This document shows, piece after piece, positions 15,687 through 25,044 of a DNA stretch of 64,000 nucleotides. The stretch's first letter is position 1, and the number at the start of each line of letters is the position of its first letter. Source of the stretch: an uncultured Tateyamaria sp. (GTDB taxonomy: Bacteria > Pseudomonadota > Alphaproteobacteria > Rhodobacterales > Rhodobacteraceae); NCBI RefSeq assembly GCF_947503385.1, contig NZ_CANNDO010000002.1, positions 558,001 through 622,000 on the forward strand, given 5' to 3'. A program made the position numbers and the translations under genes. Below the pieces are notes generated by a model. That model had not been told where the DNA came from. It saw nothing but the letters and a program-made list of their open reading frames with translations, and did no database searches.

Positions 15687-16979
15687 ATGACCGACGGCCC
15701 CACCTACGGCTTTGACACGCTGCAAATCCACGCCGGCGCACGGCCCGACCCCGCCACGGGCGCGCGCCAAACGCCGATCTACCAATCCACCGCCTTTGTG
15801 TTCCGCGATGCCGAACACGCCGCCGCCCTCTTTAACCTGCAAGAGGTCGGCTACATCTACTCGCGCCTGACCAACCCCACCGTGGCCGTTCTGCAGGAAC
15901 GTATCGCCACACTCGAAGGGGGCGTGGGCGCGGTCTGCTGTTCGTCCGGGCACGCGGCCCAGCTCATGGCGCTGTTCCCGCTGATGGCGCCGGGCCTGAA
16001 CGTGGTGGTGTCCACCCGCCTTTATGGCGGCACGGTCACGCAGTTCAGCCAGACGATCAAACGGTTTGGTTGGGAGGCGACCTTTGTCGACTTTGACGAC
16101 CTTGATGCCGTCAAGGCGGCCATCGACGACAACACCCGCGCGATCTTCTGCGAGGCGATTGCCAACCCCGGCGGCTATATCACCGACCTCGACGCGATTT
16201 CGGCCATTGCGGACGCCGCCGAAATCCCGCTGATCGTCGACAACACGTCGGCCACGCCCTACCTCTGCCGTCCCATCGAACACGGGGCCACGCTGGTGGT
16301 GCACTCGACGACCAAATACCTGACCGGCAACGGCACCGTCACCGGCGGCTGCGTCGTGGATTCCGGCAAATTCGACTGGTCCGCCAATGACAAGTTCCCG
16401 TCGCTCAGCGCGCCCGAACCGGCCTATCACGGGCTCAAGTTCCACGAGACCTTTGGACCGCTCGCCTTTACCTTCCACGGCATCGCCATCGGCCTGCGTG
16501 ATCTGGGCATGACCATGAACCCACAGGCGGCCCATTACACGCTGATGGGCACCGAAACCCTGTCATTGCGCATGGACCGGCACGTGGAAAACGCGGTTAA
16601 AATCGCCCAGTGGCTCGAAAAGGACGACCGCGTCGATTACGTCACCTATGCGGGCCTCAAATCGTCGCCCTATTTCGACCGGGTCAAGACGATCTGCCCG
16701 CGCGGCGCGGGGGGCCTGTTCACCTTTGCGGTCAAAGGCGGTTATGACGCCTGCGTCAAGCTGGTGAACGCGCTTGAAATCTTTTCCCATGTGGCGAACC
16801 TGGGCGATGCGCGCTCGCTCATCATTCACTCGGCGTCGACCACGCACCGGCAGTTGACGGCAGAACAACAACGCGCAGCAGGTGCCGCACCAGAAGTCGT
16901 GCGCGTGTCCATCGGTATCGAAGACGCCGACGACCTGATTGCCGATCTCGATCAGGCCTTGTCCAAGGCGGTCAGCTAA
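15687..16979 (+). CDS. metY: O-acetylhomoserine sulfhydrylase (PLP enzyme, MetY type)
   Basis: A 430-residue cytoplasmic enzyme that makes homocysteine from O-acetylhomoserine and sulfide. It shows the Cys/Met-metabolism PLP fold: TPIYQSTAFVF, YSRLTNPTVAVLQERIATLEGG and the PLP lysine in VHSTTKYLTGNGTVTGG (Lys210). The long insert between YHGLKFHETFGP and the C-terminal domain is typical of MetY rather than MetB. The start at 15687 (MTDGPTYGFDTLQIHAG) fits the family. It is a single-gene unit, followed by a GC-rich hairpin. Confidence 0.93.
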   Translation: MTDGPTYGFDTLQIHAGARPDPATGARQTPIYQSTAFVFRDAEHAAALFNLQEVGYIYSRLTNPTVAVLQERIATLEGGVGAVCCSSGHAAQLMALFPLMAPGLNVVVSTRLYGGTVTQFSQTIKRFGWEATFVDFDDLDAVKAAIDDNTRAIFCEAIANPGGYITDLDAISAIADAAEIPLIVDNTSATPYLCRPIEHGATLVVHSTTKYLTGNGTVTGGCVVDSGKFDWSANDKFPSLSAPEPAYHGLKFHETFGPLAFTFHGIAIGLRDLGMTMNPQAAHYTLMGTETLSLRMDRHVENAVKIAQWLEKDDRVDYVTYAGLKSSPYFDRVKTICPRGAGGLFTFAVKGGYDACVKLVNALEIFSHVANLGDARSLIIHSASTTHRQLTAEQQRAAGAAPEVVRVSIGIEDADDLIADLDQALSKAVS

Positions 16980-16988
16980 ACGATCGGA

Positions 16989-17013
16989 CGGGCGCGCCGG
17001 ACTGGCGCGCCCG
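16989..17013 (+). terminator. GC-rich hairpin after metY
   Basis: A 10-bp perfect stem CGGGCGCGCC / GGCGCGCCCG with a 5-nt loop begins 9 nt after the metY stop. No T run follows, so it may act as a processing or pause hairpin rather than a strong terminator. Confidence 0.5.
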
Positions 17014-17134
17014 ATCCCACGACCGGTCCTTGCCGACGCTTGGCCTTTTACTTTTCTTAACGCCCGGACTGGACTATCTTGTGCCCAGGCAACACGCCGT
17101 ACTGTGGTTAAAGAGAAGCTGACAAACCCCGGTC

Positions 17135-19552
17135 ATGAAACCGAATTTTGCGCTTTCGCTGTCCTTCGAAGGGATCCGGCTGTTGCACCGTGCGGCAGGC
17201 GGCTGGCGCCGTGTGGGCGAAGTGCCGGTGACCAGCGCCGATCTCAACGGCGATCTGGAAGCGCTGCGCAAAGCTGCGGCCAAGCTGGACAGCGCTCCGC
17301 TGCGCACCAAGCTCATCATTCCCGACGACCAGATCAAATATCTGAGCATCGACACCGGCGAGGTCGACGCAGAGGCGCGGCGCGATGCGGCCCGTGCCGC
17401 GCTGGACGGGGCCACACCCTATTCCGTGGACACGCTTGTTTTTGACATCTGCGAAGAAGGCGGCACAACCCATGTGGCCGCTGTCGCCCGCGAAACTCTT
17501 GCCGAGGCCGAAGCCTTTGCCAGCGAACACCACTTCCACCCGGTCAGCTTTGTCGCCGCGCCCATGGATCAGGGGTTTCTGGGCGAGCCGTGGTTCGGAA
17601 CGGCGGCACATGCGCGCGCGATCCTGCCCGCTGGCGACCCGGTTGTGGCCGATGGGGTGCGGGTCGTGGTCATCGGCGATGTCGAAGACGCGGCAGATGC
17701 TGCAGATGAGGCGGCAGACGACCCAGATGCCGATACGGACCAGCCCGAAGACGATACCCTGCCCGACGTTGCGTTGGCCGATGCCGACGATGCCACCCCC
17801 GGTCCCGCCCTGCGGTTCGAACCGGTGGACAGCGATCTGAACGACGACGATCTGGGCGATGAAGACGACGCAGAAGAGGCGACAACCCCGCCCACGCTCG
17901 GCTTTGCCAGCCGTCGCAACACGCCTGTTGCGCCCGCGCCGCTGGGCGGTGTGACACGCGACGCCTCGGACCTGACCACACCACCGGCGCGGGTGGCGCA
18001 CTCCCCCGGCAAGGCACCGCTTGCACCGCCCGCCTCTTTCGCCGAAAGCCTGACCACCACGCCCGAATTTGCCGCGCGGACCGAAGAACCAGCGCCACCC
18101 CCACGCAGCGGCGGCGGGTTCCTGTCACGCCGCAGCGCCCCGGCGCAGGTGGCTGTCGCAGGTGCCCCCGGCGCGCAGGCCGAAGCGCAGCGCATGACGA
18201 TTTTTGGCGCGCGTGACGGCAGCCAGACAGGTGGCAAGCCGCGGTTCTTGGGCCTGATCCTGACGGCGATCCTGATCCTGTTCCTTGCGGGGGTCGCTGC
18301 GCTCGCATCGGTCTACCTTGACGACCGTATCGCCGGTCTGTTCCAGCGCGACCGCACCCTCGCCTCGACCCTGCCCGACGATGCCGAGGCCACGCTGGCC
18401 GAAGATGTCGGCGCCACCACCCATGTCGAACCCGAGACCGACACCGCCGAAGGCATCGCGGTGGCGTCCTTGAACGAGGACCTCGCCGATGGTCTGTCCG
18501 AAGAGGATGCCGCGGTGCTTGATGCGCTGCGCGATCCGCTGCCCGCGCCGCAAGCGCCCGAAGAACTGGACGCCGCAGCACTTGAGGCGCGCTATGCTGT
18601 GACCGGTATCTGGCCCAAGGCACCGCAGGTGCCCGACGCCCCGCCGCTCATCCCGCTTGAGGATTTCTACCTGACGGGCATCGACCCGGTCAGCCCGGCG
18701 CTGGACGCGGTGGCCCTGCCCCGCGCCGACACGTTGCAGACCGACGCGGCATTGCCGGAGGTGTCCAACCCGGCCGCGCCCGGCACGAATTTTGCCCGCG
18801 ACGACAACGGGTTCATCATCCCCACACCCGGTGGCACGCTAAGCCCGGATGGCTATACCGTCGTCCTTGGACCGCCGCCGCTGAAGCCACCGCTGACCCC
18901 CACCCGCTTTGCCGAGGATCCGACCACAGCCGACCCGAACAGCCTGCTGGCCGGTGTACGGCCACAGGCACGCCCCGGCGATCTGGTCGAACAGAATGAA
19001 AGGGCGACGTTGGGGGGGCTGCTGCGCACCGAACTGGCCACATACCGGCCGCGCCTGCGCCCGCTTGCCCCGCAAGAGTTGCTGGAGACACCAACACCTC
19101 AGACCGTGCCGGACGAGGCCATCGAAGAGGCCTTGACCGCCGCCGTGCTGCCACCGGTCGATCCGGTGCTGCGCCCCACGGTGCGCCCGCGCAATTTCGA
19201 CCGGATCGTCACCCGCACACAGCGCCAGCAAAACCGCGGCTCGACCGTCAACACGGACACGCGCGTGGCCAGCGTCGCGCCGCGCACGGTCACACCGTCC
19301 ATCCCCTCTTCTGCCTCGGTCACGCGCGAGGCAACGGTGCGCGATGCCATCAACCTGCGGCGCGTCAACCTGATCGGCGTCTATGGCACGCCATCGGACC
19401 GGCGCGCCCTCGTCCGTCTGGGCAATGGTCGCTATCAAAAGGTGCAGGTGGGTGACCGCTTTGACGGCGGTCGTGTGTCCGCAATCGGGGACAGCGAACT
19501 GCGCTACCAGAAAGGTGGGCGCAACCTCGTGCTCAAAATGCCCAGCGGATAG
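17135..19552 (+). CDS. Large single-TM protein with PilM-like head and GspC/PilP-like tail
   Basis: An 805-residue protein. Residues about 1-170 look like an actin-fold/PilM-type domain (FALSLSFEGIRLLHRAAGGW, RTKLIIPDDQIKYLSIDTGE, THVAAVARETLAEAEAF). An acidic Asp/Ala-rich stretch (about 187-250) and a Pro-rich linker follow. One membrane helix lies near 370-392 (LILTAILILFLAGVAALASV). After a long periplasmic Pro/Ala-rich region, the last ~50 residues (RRALVRLGNGRYQKVQVGDR, GGRVSAIGDSELRYQKGGR) resemble the small beta domain of GspC/PilP inner-membrane clamp proteins. No other pilus or secretion genes are nearby. Confidence 0.75.
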   Translation: MKPNFALSLSFEGIRLLHRAAGGWRRVGEVPVTSADLNGDLEALRKAAAKLDSAPLRTKLIIPDDQIKYLSIDTGEVDAEARRDAARAALDGATPYSVDTLVFDICEEGGTTHVAAVARETLAEAEAFASEHHFHPVSFVAAPMDQGFLGEPWFGTAAHARAILPAGDPVVADGVRVVVIGDVEDAADAADEAADDPDADTDQPEDDTLPDVALADADDATPGPALRFEPVDSDLNDDDLGDEDDAEEATTPPTLGFASRRNTPVAPAPLGGVTRDASDLTTPPARVAHSPGKAPLAPPASFAESLTTTPEFAARTEEPAPPPRSGGGFLSRRSAPAQVAVAGAPGAQAEAQRMTIFGARDGSQTGGKPRFLGLILTAILILFLAGVAALASVYLDDRIAGLFQRDRTLASTLPDDAEATLAEDVGATTHVEPETDTAEGIAVASLNEDLADGLSEEDAAVLDALRDPLPAPQAPEELDAAALEARYAVTGIWPKAPQVPDAPPLIPLEDFYLTGIDPVSPALDAVALPRADTLQTDAALPEVSNPAAPGTNFARDDNGFIIPTPGGTLSPDGYTVVLGPPPLKPPLTPTRFAEDPTTADPNSLLAGVRPQARPGDLVEQNERATLGGLLRTELATYRPRLRPLAPQELLETPTPQTVPDEAIEEALTAAVLPPVDPVLRPTVRPRNFDRIVTRTQRQQNRGSTVNTDTRVASVAPRTVTPSIPSSASVTREATVRDAINLRRVNLIGVYGTPSDRRALVRLGNGRYQKVQVGDRFDGGRVSAIGDSELRYQKGGRNLVLKMPSG

Positions 19553-19563
19553 GCGGCGCCCGC

Positions 19564-20658
19564 CTATTCCGCCGCCAGTTCACCCGCGTTGATCTGCTCC
19601 TGCTCGATGCTCTCGAACAGCGCTTTGAAATTCCCCTCGCCAAAGCCGTCATCGCCCTTGCGCTGAATGAACTCAAAGAAGATCGGCCCGATCACGGTCT
19701 TTGAAAAGATCTGGAGCAGGATCTTGGTCTCGCCCCCGTCCACGACCCCTTCGCCGTCAATCAGGATGCCGTGCCGTTTCATCCGGTCCAGCGGCTCATC
19801 GTGGCCGGCAACGCGCGTTTTGGACAGGTCGTAATAGGTGTCGGGCGGGCCGGGCATGAATTTCAGCCCGTTTGCCGCAATCGCATCCGTGCTGTCATAG
19901 ATGTCGTCGGACCCCACGGCGATGTGCTGAATGCCCTCGCCGTTGTACTTTTTCAGATAGGCCACGATCTGGCCCGTCTCTCCACGGTCTTCGTTGATCG
20001 GAATACGGATGCGCCCGCAGGGCGATGTCAGCGCCCGGCTGAACAGCCCGGTAAACTTGCCCTCGATATCGAAAAACCGGATTTCCTTGAAGTTGAACAA
20101 GTCCCCGTAGAACCGGAACCACGTGTCCATGTTCCCCTTGTGGACGTTGTGAGTCAGGTGATCGAGGTAAAAGAACCCGACGCCGCGCGGCTTGGACTGT
20201 GCCAGCCACTCGTATTCGCCGTTATAGGGCGAGGTGTCGTGATACTGATCCACGAAATAGATGAGGCTGCCGCCGATGCCATAAATCGCAGGCACGTCCA
20301 GCACCTTGCCGTCGCCCTCATAGGGCGTCGCCCCCAGCGCCACGGCACGTTCGAACGCGTGCTGCGCATCCGCGACGCGCCAGCCCATCGAGGGCGCACA
20401 GGGCCCATGATCTTCGACAAAGCGGGCGGCAAAACTGTCTGGATCGGCGTTCAGCACATAGGTGATATCGCCCTGCTGCCACAGTTCGATCTGCATCTGC
20501 TTGTGCCGTGCCACCAGCGCGTAGCCCATGCGCCGGAACACGGTCCGCAATTCTTCGGGATCGGGGCTGGCAAATTCGACAAACTCGAACCCGTCGGTTC
20601 CCGCCGGGTTGTCCGCGGTGATCTGCGATTTTGGTGCGTTGTGCGGAAACGGGCCCAT
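19564..20658 (-). CDS. hpd: 4-hydroxyphenylpyruvate dioxygenase
   Basis: Converts 4-hydroxyphenylpyruvate to homogentisate in tyrosine breakdown; non-heme Fe(II), cytoplasmic. The 364 residues form two VOC modules. The three iron ligands are visible: His167 (LDHLTHNV), His245 (GIQHIAVG) and Glu329 (FFEFIQRKG). The start is set at 20658 (MGPFPHNAPKSQ), with AGGAGA upstream; the longer frame runs through the intergenic promoter. An Lrp/AsnC gene is transcribed divergently and is its probable regulator. Confidence 0.96.
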   Translation of the reverse strand: MGPFPHNAPKSQITADNPAGTDGFEFVEFASPDPEELRTVFRRMGYALVARHKQMQIELWQQGDITYVLNADPDSFAARFVEDHGPCAPSMGWRVADAQHAFERAVALGATPYEGDGKVLDVPAIYGIGGSLIYFVDQYHDTSPYNGEYEWLAQSKPRGVGFFYLDHLTHNVHKGNMDTWFRFYGDLFNFKEIRFFDIEGKFTGLFSRALTSPCGRIRIPINEDRGETGQIVAYLKKYNGEGIQHIAVGSDDIYDSTDAIAANGLKFMPGPPDTYYDLSKTRVAGHDEPLDRMKRHGILIDGEGVVDGGETKILLQIFSKTVIGPIFFEFIQRKGDDGFGEGNFKALFESIEQEQINAGELAAE

Positions 20659-20696
20659 CTGGTTTCTCCTTGTGCCTAAGCTTTGCGCATATATGC

Positions 20697-20706
20697 ACCG
20701 CCGCAC
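20697..20706. promoter_or_regulatory. Candidate Lrp-type operator between hpd and its regulator
   Basis: The 137-nt divergent gap contains the palindrome GCATATATGC, flanked by TTTGC on one side. The segment TTTGCGCA recurs at about 20752 beside the regulator start. Lrp/AsnC proteins bind such short AT-centred palindromes in arrays. This assignment comes from position only. Confidence 0.4.
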
Positions 20707-20795
20707 GCGCAATGTCCGCGCAAACACTTGACGCACCCGCCTGTAGCGCGCGACCTTTGCGCACGAAATGGCGAAACCACGCGAAAAGGACGCAC

Positions 20796-21251
20796 ATGCT
20801 TGATTCCACCGACGCGCGCCTGCTTGCCGCCCTCCAGACCAACGCCCAAGCCACCGCACAAGAGCTTAGCGACCAGTTGCACCTGTCGGCCAGTCAGGTG
20901 GGTCGCCGCCGTCAGCGCCTTGAGGCCGAAGGCTACATCCAAGGCTACCGTGCCCGGCTCGATGCCGCGCGGCTGGGCCTCAGCGTGCAGGGTTTTGTGC
21001 AGGTGCAACTGGGCGTCCATGGCACGGAACACGCCGCCAGCTTTGCCAAACTGGTGCACACAACGCCCCAAATCACCAGCGCGTGGACGATGACGGGCGA
21101 TGCGGACTATCTGCTGCGCGTGTACTGTGCGGACTTGCCCGCACTCAACGTCCTGATACATGATGTGTTGTTGACGCATCCTGCGGTTGCGAAAGTGCAC
21201 AGCCAGATCGTCATGGACCAGCTCAAGCAGGATGGTCCCCTGCCCACCTGA
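20796..21251 (+). CDS. Lrp/AsnC-family transcriptional regulator
   Basis: A 151-residue protein. The N-terminal winged helix-turn-helix (DARLLAALQTNAQATAQELS, SASQVGRRRQRLEAEGYIQGY, about 5-52) is followed by the RAM/AsnC effector domain (GFVQVQLGVHG to KVHSQIVMDQLK). It starts with ATG at 20796 behind AAAAGGA. It is divergent from hpd with a shared promoter region, so control of tyrosine or phenylalanine catabolism is likely. This is the pattern of Lrp-type regulators beside hpd in other proteobacteria. Confidence 0.92.
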   Translation: MLDSTDARLLAALQTNAQATAQELSDQLHLSASQVGRRRQRLEAEGYIQGYRARLDAARLGLSVQGFVQVQLGVHGTEHAASFAKLVHTTPQITSAWTMTGDADYLLRVYCADLPALNVLIHDVLLTHPAVAKVHSQIVMDQLKQDGPLPT

Positions 21252-21268
21252 CCCTCCGGGAGACACCC

Positions 21269-23155
21269 ATGGAAGGCTTTCTCTACCAAGCCTCGATCTA
21301 CCTTGCCGCCGCCGTCATCGCGGTGCCGATTGCCGCGCGGTTGGGATTGGGGTCTGTGTTGGGTTACCTCGCGGCGGGTATCATCATCGGCCCCGCATTG
21401 GGGCTTGTCGGGTCCGAGACAGAGGACTTGCAGCACTTTGCCGAATTTGGCGTGGTGATGATGCTGTTCCTGATCGGGCTCGAGCTTGAGCCGCGCGCAC
21501 TTTGGGACATGCGGCACAAGTTGCTGGGGCTGGGCGGGTTGCAGATCGTGCTGTCGGCGCTGGCGCTCATGGGCATCGCAATGGCGTATAACCAACCATG
21601 GAGCGTGGCATTGGCCATTGGCCTCACGCTGGCGCTGTCTTCGACCGCGATCGTGCTGCAAACCCTGTCGGAAAAGGGGTTGATGCAGACAAGCGGCGGG
21701 CGATCGGTGTTTTCTGTTTTGCTGACGCAGGACATCGCGGTGATCCCGATCCTTGCGCTTTTGCCGCTGCTCGCCGTGTCTCTGCCCGTACAGATCAGCC
21801 CCGACGGCTCCATCGCGCGGGACAGCGATGCGCACGGTGATGGTCATGGCGGCGGGCACGGCATGGATATGAGCCTCGTAGACGGGCTGCCCGCATGGGG
21901 TGTGACCCTTGTCACCATCGCTGCTGTGGCGGCTGTGGTTCTTGCGGGCATCTTTCTGACGCGACCTGTGTTCCGGTTCATCCATGCCGCGCGCCTGCGC
22001 GAGATGTATACCGCGCTGGCGCTGTTGATCGTTGTGTCAATCTCGTTCCTGATGATGCTTGTGGGGCTGTCGCCCGCGCTTGGCGCTTTTATCGCCGGGG
22101 TGGTGCTGGCCAGTTCCGAATTCCGGCACGAACTGGAATCGGACCTTGAGCCGTTCAAGGGGCTGCTCTTGGGGCTGTTCTTCATCACCGTGGGGGCGGG
22201 CATCAACTTTGTCCGCCTGTTCGAAGACTGGCCCGCGCTGCTGTCCATGGCCATCCTCGTGATCGTGGTCAAAGGTCTGGTGCTGTATGGGCTTGCCGTC
22301 ACCTTCAAGATCCGGGGCCGTGACCGGTGGCTCTTCACGCTGGGTCTGGCGCAGGCGGGCGAGTTCGGCTTTGTCCTTGTTGCCTTTTCCGTGGGTCAGG
22401 ACGTGATCCCGCAGCGCATTGGTGAGACGCTGCTGCTGGTTGTCGCGCTGACCATGCTGATCACGCCGCTGCTCTTTATCCTGTACGAGGTGATCAACCG
22501 CCGCATGGGCGACATCATCCCCGAACAGGAAGCGGACGAGATCGACGAACAGGGCCCCGTCATCATCGCGGGGATCGGACGTTTTGGGCAGATCGTGAAC
22601 AGGCTCGTGCAGGCGTCAGGCTTCAACACCGTTGTGCTCGACCACAATATGGAAACCATCGCGCTGATGCGCCGGTTTGGCTTCAAGGGGTTTCTGGGCG
22701 ATCCCACCCGCCCCGATATTCTGCACGCCGCAGGCCTCGACAGCGCCTCGATCCTCGTGGTTGCACTGGACGACCCGGCGGCGGCCACGCGGCTCGTGGC
22801 CTATGCCCGCGCCGCACGGCCCGACCTACATATCATCGCGCGTGCCTATGACCGAACCCACGTCTACCGCCTGTACCAAGCAGGCGCAGACGACATCATC
22901 CGCGAGATGTTCGACAGTTCCCTGCGGGCAGGGCGCTACGCGCTCGAACATCTGGGGCTCAGCGATTACGAGGCGGCGGAAGCCGAAAAACTGTTCTATC
23001 ACCACGACCGCGACGCCGTGCGGCAGCTTGCCGAACTGTGGGACCCGGATATCCCCGCCTACAAAAACGAAGCCTACGTGGCGCGCGCCAAGGCGCTGGA
23101 GAAAGAGCTGGAGTTCAACCTCGCCGCCCGCGCCGAAGAGCCAAAGCGCGCCTGA
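21269..23155 (+). CDS. Monovalent cation:proton antiporter-2 (KefB/KefC-like)
   Basis: A 628-residue inner-membrane antiporter. The N-terminal ~400 residues form the CPA2 exchanger domain, with GSVLGYLAAGIIIGP, FLIGLELEP and LSSTAIVLQTL in the transport core. A histidine-rich loop (DAHGDGHGGGHG, near 190) sits between helices. Residues about 428-545 are a TrkA-N Rossmann domain (VIIAGIGRFGQIVNRLVQ) that binds NAD or glutathione-type regulators. It is K+/H+ or Na+/H+ exchange by family. No KefF/KefG ancillary gene is adjacent. It begins 17 nt after the Lrp gene. Confidence 0.9.
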   Translation: MEGFLYQASIYLAAAVIAVPIAARLGLGSVLGYLAAGIIIGPALGLVGSETEDLQHFAEFGVVMMLFLIGLELEPRALWDMRHKLLGLGGLQIVLSALALMGIAMAYNQPWSVALAIGLTLALSSTAIVLQTLSEKGLMQTSGGRSVFSVLLTQDIAVIPILALLPLLAVSLPVQISPDGSIARDSDAHGDGHGGGHGMDMSLVDGLPAWGVTLVTIAAVAAVVLAGIFLTRPVFRFIHAARLREMYTALALLIVVSISFLMMLVGLSPALGAFIAGVVLASSEFRHELESDLEPFKGLLLGLFFITVGAGINFVRLFEDWPALLSMAILVIVVKGLVLYGLAVTFKIRGRDRWLFTLGLAQAGEFGFVLVAFSVGQDVIPQRIGETLLLVVALTMLITPLLFILYEVINRRMGDIIPEQEADEIDEQGPVIIAGIGRFGQIVNRLVQASGFNTVVLDHNMETIALMRRFGFKGFLGDPTRPDILHAAGLDSASILVVALDDPAAATRLVAYARAARPDLHIIARAYDRTHVYRLYQAGADDIIREMFDSSLRAGRYALEHLGLSDYEAAEAEKLFYHHDRDAVRQLAELWDPDIPAYKNEAYVARAKALEKELEFNLAARAEEPKRA

Positions 23156-23158
23156 TCC

Positions 23159-24166
23159 TCAACCGTCCGCCACACCCGCTTCGGCAAAGGTTGCCATGCC
23201 CGAATGACAGGCGATGGCGCCCTTGAGGACGCCAATGGCCAGCGCCGCGCCCGACCCTTCGCCCAGCCGCAGGCCCAGTGACAGCAGCGGCGCCTTGCCC
23301 AACGCGTCCAGCATCCGGCCATGCGCGCCCTCGGCACTCAGGTGGCCCGCGACGCAGTGATCCAGCGCGGCGGCCTCCGTTTTGGCCAGCGTGGCGGCTG
23401 CGGCGGTGCAGATGAACCCGTCCAGAATGACCGGGATGCGCAGCGACCGCGCCCGCGCAATGGCACCCGCCATCCCCGCCAACTCGCGCCCGCCAAGGCG
23501 GCGCAGCACATCCAGCCCGTCACCCGCATCCGCGTGGCGCGACAGCCCTGCGTCCACAATCGCTGTCTTCTGCGCCAGCGCATCGCCGACAACGCCGGTG
23601 CCCGCGCCCGTCCAATCCGCCGCCGCACCGCCAAACAGGCGCGCCGCAATGGCAGAGGCCGACGTCGTGTTGCCGATCCCCATCTCCCCCACCACAAGCA
23701 GATCAGACCCGGCATCCACCGCGTCCCACCCTGCCCGCAATGCCGCGACCACATCCGCGTCGGTCATCGCCGGACCTGCGGTGAAATCCGCCGTCGGGCG
23801 GTCAAGCTCCAGCGGGACAACGTCCATGCGCGCGCCAAAGGCCCCCGCCAACTGATTGATCGCAGCGCCACCAGCGGCAAAATTCGCGACCATCTGCACC
23901 GTCACCTCGGGCGGAAAGGCCGACACACCGCGCGCCGCAACCCCGTGATTGCCCGCGAACACGATCACCTGCGGTGCCTCTATCGCGGGGCGCGGCGTGC
24001 CGCGCCACCCGGCATACCACTGGGCCAGATCCTCCAGCCGACCCAGCGCGCCGGGGGGTTTGGTCAGCTGGCCATTGCGCTCTGCCGCGCCGGTCTGTGC
24101 TGCCGTGTCGGGGCCGGGCATGGCGGCTAGAAGGGCGCGCAATTCATCAAGCGTTTCAAAGGACAT
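23159..24166 (-). CDS. cobT: Nicotinate-nucleotide:dimethylbenzimidazole phosphoribosyltransferase CobT
   Basis: Makes alpha-ribazole phosphate for the lower ligand of cobalamin. The 335 residues match the family. Visible motifs are [15 protein letters not shown] (about 34-48), [31 protein letters not shown] and the catalytic-region [14 protein letters not shown] near 296-309, which holds the base Glu. It is divergent from cobS, 75 nt apart, so both are probably driven from the same gap. I saw no cobalamin riboswitch there. Its stop is 3 nt from the end of the antiporter gene. Confidence 0.95.
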   Translation of the reverse strand: MSFETLDELRALLAAMPGPDTAAQTGAAERNGQLTKPPGALGRLEDLAQWYAGWRGTPRPAIEAPQVIVFAGNHGVAARGVSAFPPEVTVQMVANFAAGGAAINQLAGAFGARMDVVPLELDRPTADFTAGPAMTDADVVAALRAGWDAVDAGSDLLVVGEMGIGNTTSASAIAARLFGGAAADWTGAGTGVVGDALAQKTAIVDAGLSRHADAGDGLDVLRRLGGRELAGMAGAIARARSLRIPVILDGFICTAAAATLAKTEAAALDHCVAGHLSAEGAHGRMLDALGKAPLLSLGLRLGEGSGAALAIGVLKGAIACHSGMATFAEAGVADG

Positions 24167-24241
24167 GGATCAGAACCTTCTTGCCTCAGGGTCCCCCGCT
24201 CATTACCCAAAGCGGACCGGCCCGCAAGACGGTTAAGGGAC

Positions 24242-24985
24242 ATGAGCGACAACAAATCCGACATCTTCTGGGATCTGCCTGCAGCCTTTGTGCTGCTCAC
24301 CCGTCTGCCCCTGCCCGCCTTGCCCGATGCGGCCTTTGCCGGGGCCGCCCGCGCGGTCTGGGCCTATCCGGTGGTGGGGCTGGTGCTGGGCGGGGTCGCC
24401 GCCGCTTTGGGGGCCGGGCTGACCGCATTGGGCCTGCCCCCGCTGCTGGTCGCCGGAGGTGTGCTGGTGGCGCTGGTGATGCTGACCGGGGCCATGCACG
24501 AGGACGGGCTGGCCGACACCGCCGATGGGCTTTGGGGCGGCCTGACCCCCGCACGGCGGCTCGACATAATGAAAGACAGCCGCATCGGCACCTACGGCGT
24601 GTTGGCGCTGGTGCTGGCCATGGGCCTGCGCTGGCAGGGCTACGCGCTGGTCAGTTGGGCCGAACTGATCTGCGCGCTGGTGCTGTCACGGGCGGCAATG
24701 CCGCCCTTGATGCTCGCCCTGCCCCATGCGCGCGCGGACGGGCTGTCCAAAAGGGTTGGCAAGCCGGGGATGCCGCCTGTCGCGGCGGCGGGTGCCATTG
24801 CCGTGGTCGTGGCGCTGGTTCTGACGGGCGGCAGCGGCCTTGTTGCGCTGGCGCTTGCCGCGGGGACGGCCACCGGGATGGCGGCACTGGCCCGGCGCAA
24901 GATCGGCGGACAAACCGGCGATATCCTCGGGGCCACGCAGATGGTGGTCGAGATTGCGGTTCTGCTGACCTTCGTGGCGCTCTGA
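24242..24985 (+). CDS. cobS: Adenosylcobinamide-GDP ribazoletransferase CobS
   Basis: The inner-membrane cobalamin synthase, joining adenosylcobinamide-GDP and alpha-ribazole. The 247 residues carry about six hydrophobic segments and the family motifs FVLLTRLPLP (about 16-25) and MHEDGLADTADGLWGG (about 84-99), whose acidic residues bind Mg. KDSRIGTYGVLALVLAMGLR follows, then the late RKIGGQTGDILGATQM. It is divergent from cobT. A minus-strand terminator for carD lies just past its stop. Confidence 0.94.
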   Translation: MSDNKSDIFWDLPAAFVLLTRLPLPALPDAAFAGAARAVWAYPVVGLVLGGVAAALGAGLTALGLPPLLVAGGVLVALVMLTGAMHEDGLADTADGLWGGLTPARRLDIMKDSRIGTYGVLALVLAMGLRWQGYALVSWAELICALVLSRAAMPPLMLALPHARADGLSKRVGKPGMPPVAAAGAIAVVVALVLTGGSGLVALALAAGTATGMAALARRKIGGQTGDILGATQMVVEIAVLLTFVAL

Positions 24986-24990
24986 GCACG

Positions 24991-25020
24991 AAAAAGCCGC
25001 GCCCGAAGACCGGACGCGGC
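24991..25020 (-). terminator. Terminator of carD (minus strand)
   Basis: Read on the minus strand, GCCGCGTCC pairs with GGGCGCGGC (one internal mismatch) around a short loop, followed directly by five T residues. It lies 24 nt past the carD stop and faces the cobS end. Confidence 0.8.
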
Positions 25021-25044
25021 ACCAAAATTTTCAGGCCCTTGCGC

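Noticed and set aside
21269-23155. Glutathione-gated Kef potassium efflux system
   Set aside because: The antiporter has the CPA2 and TrkA-N domains, but no KefF/KefG-type ancillary gene is adjacent. Only the broader family name is given.
24167-24241. Possible cobalamin riboswitch between cobT and cobS
   Set aside because: The gap is only 75 nt, too short for the element, and I saw no B12-box-like sequence.
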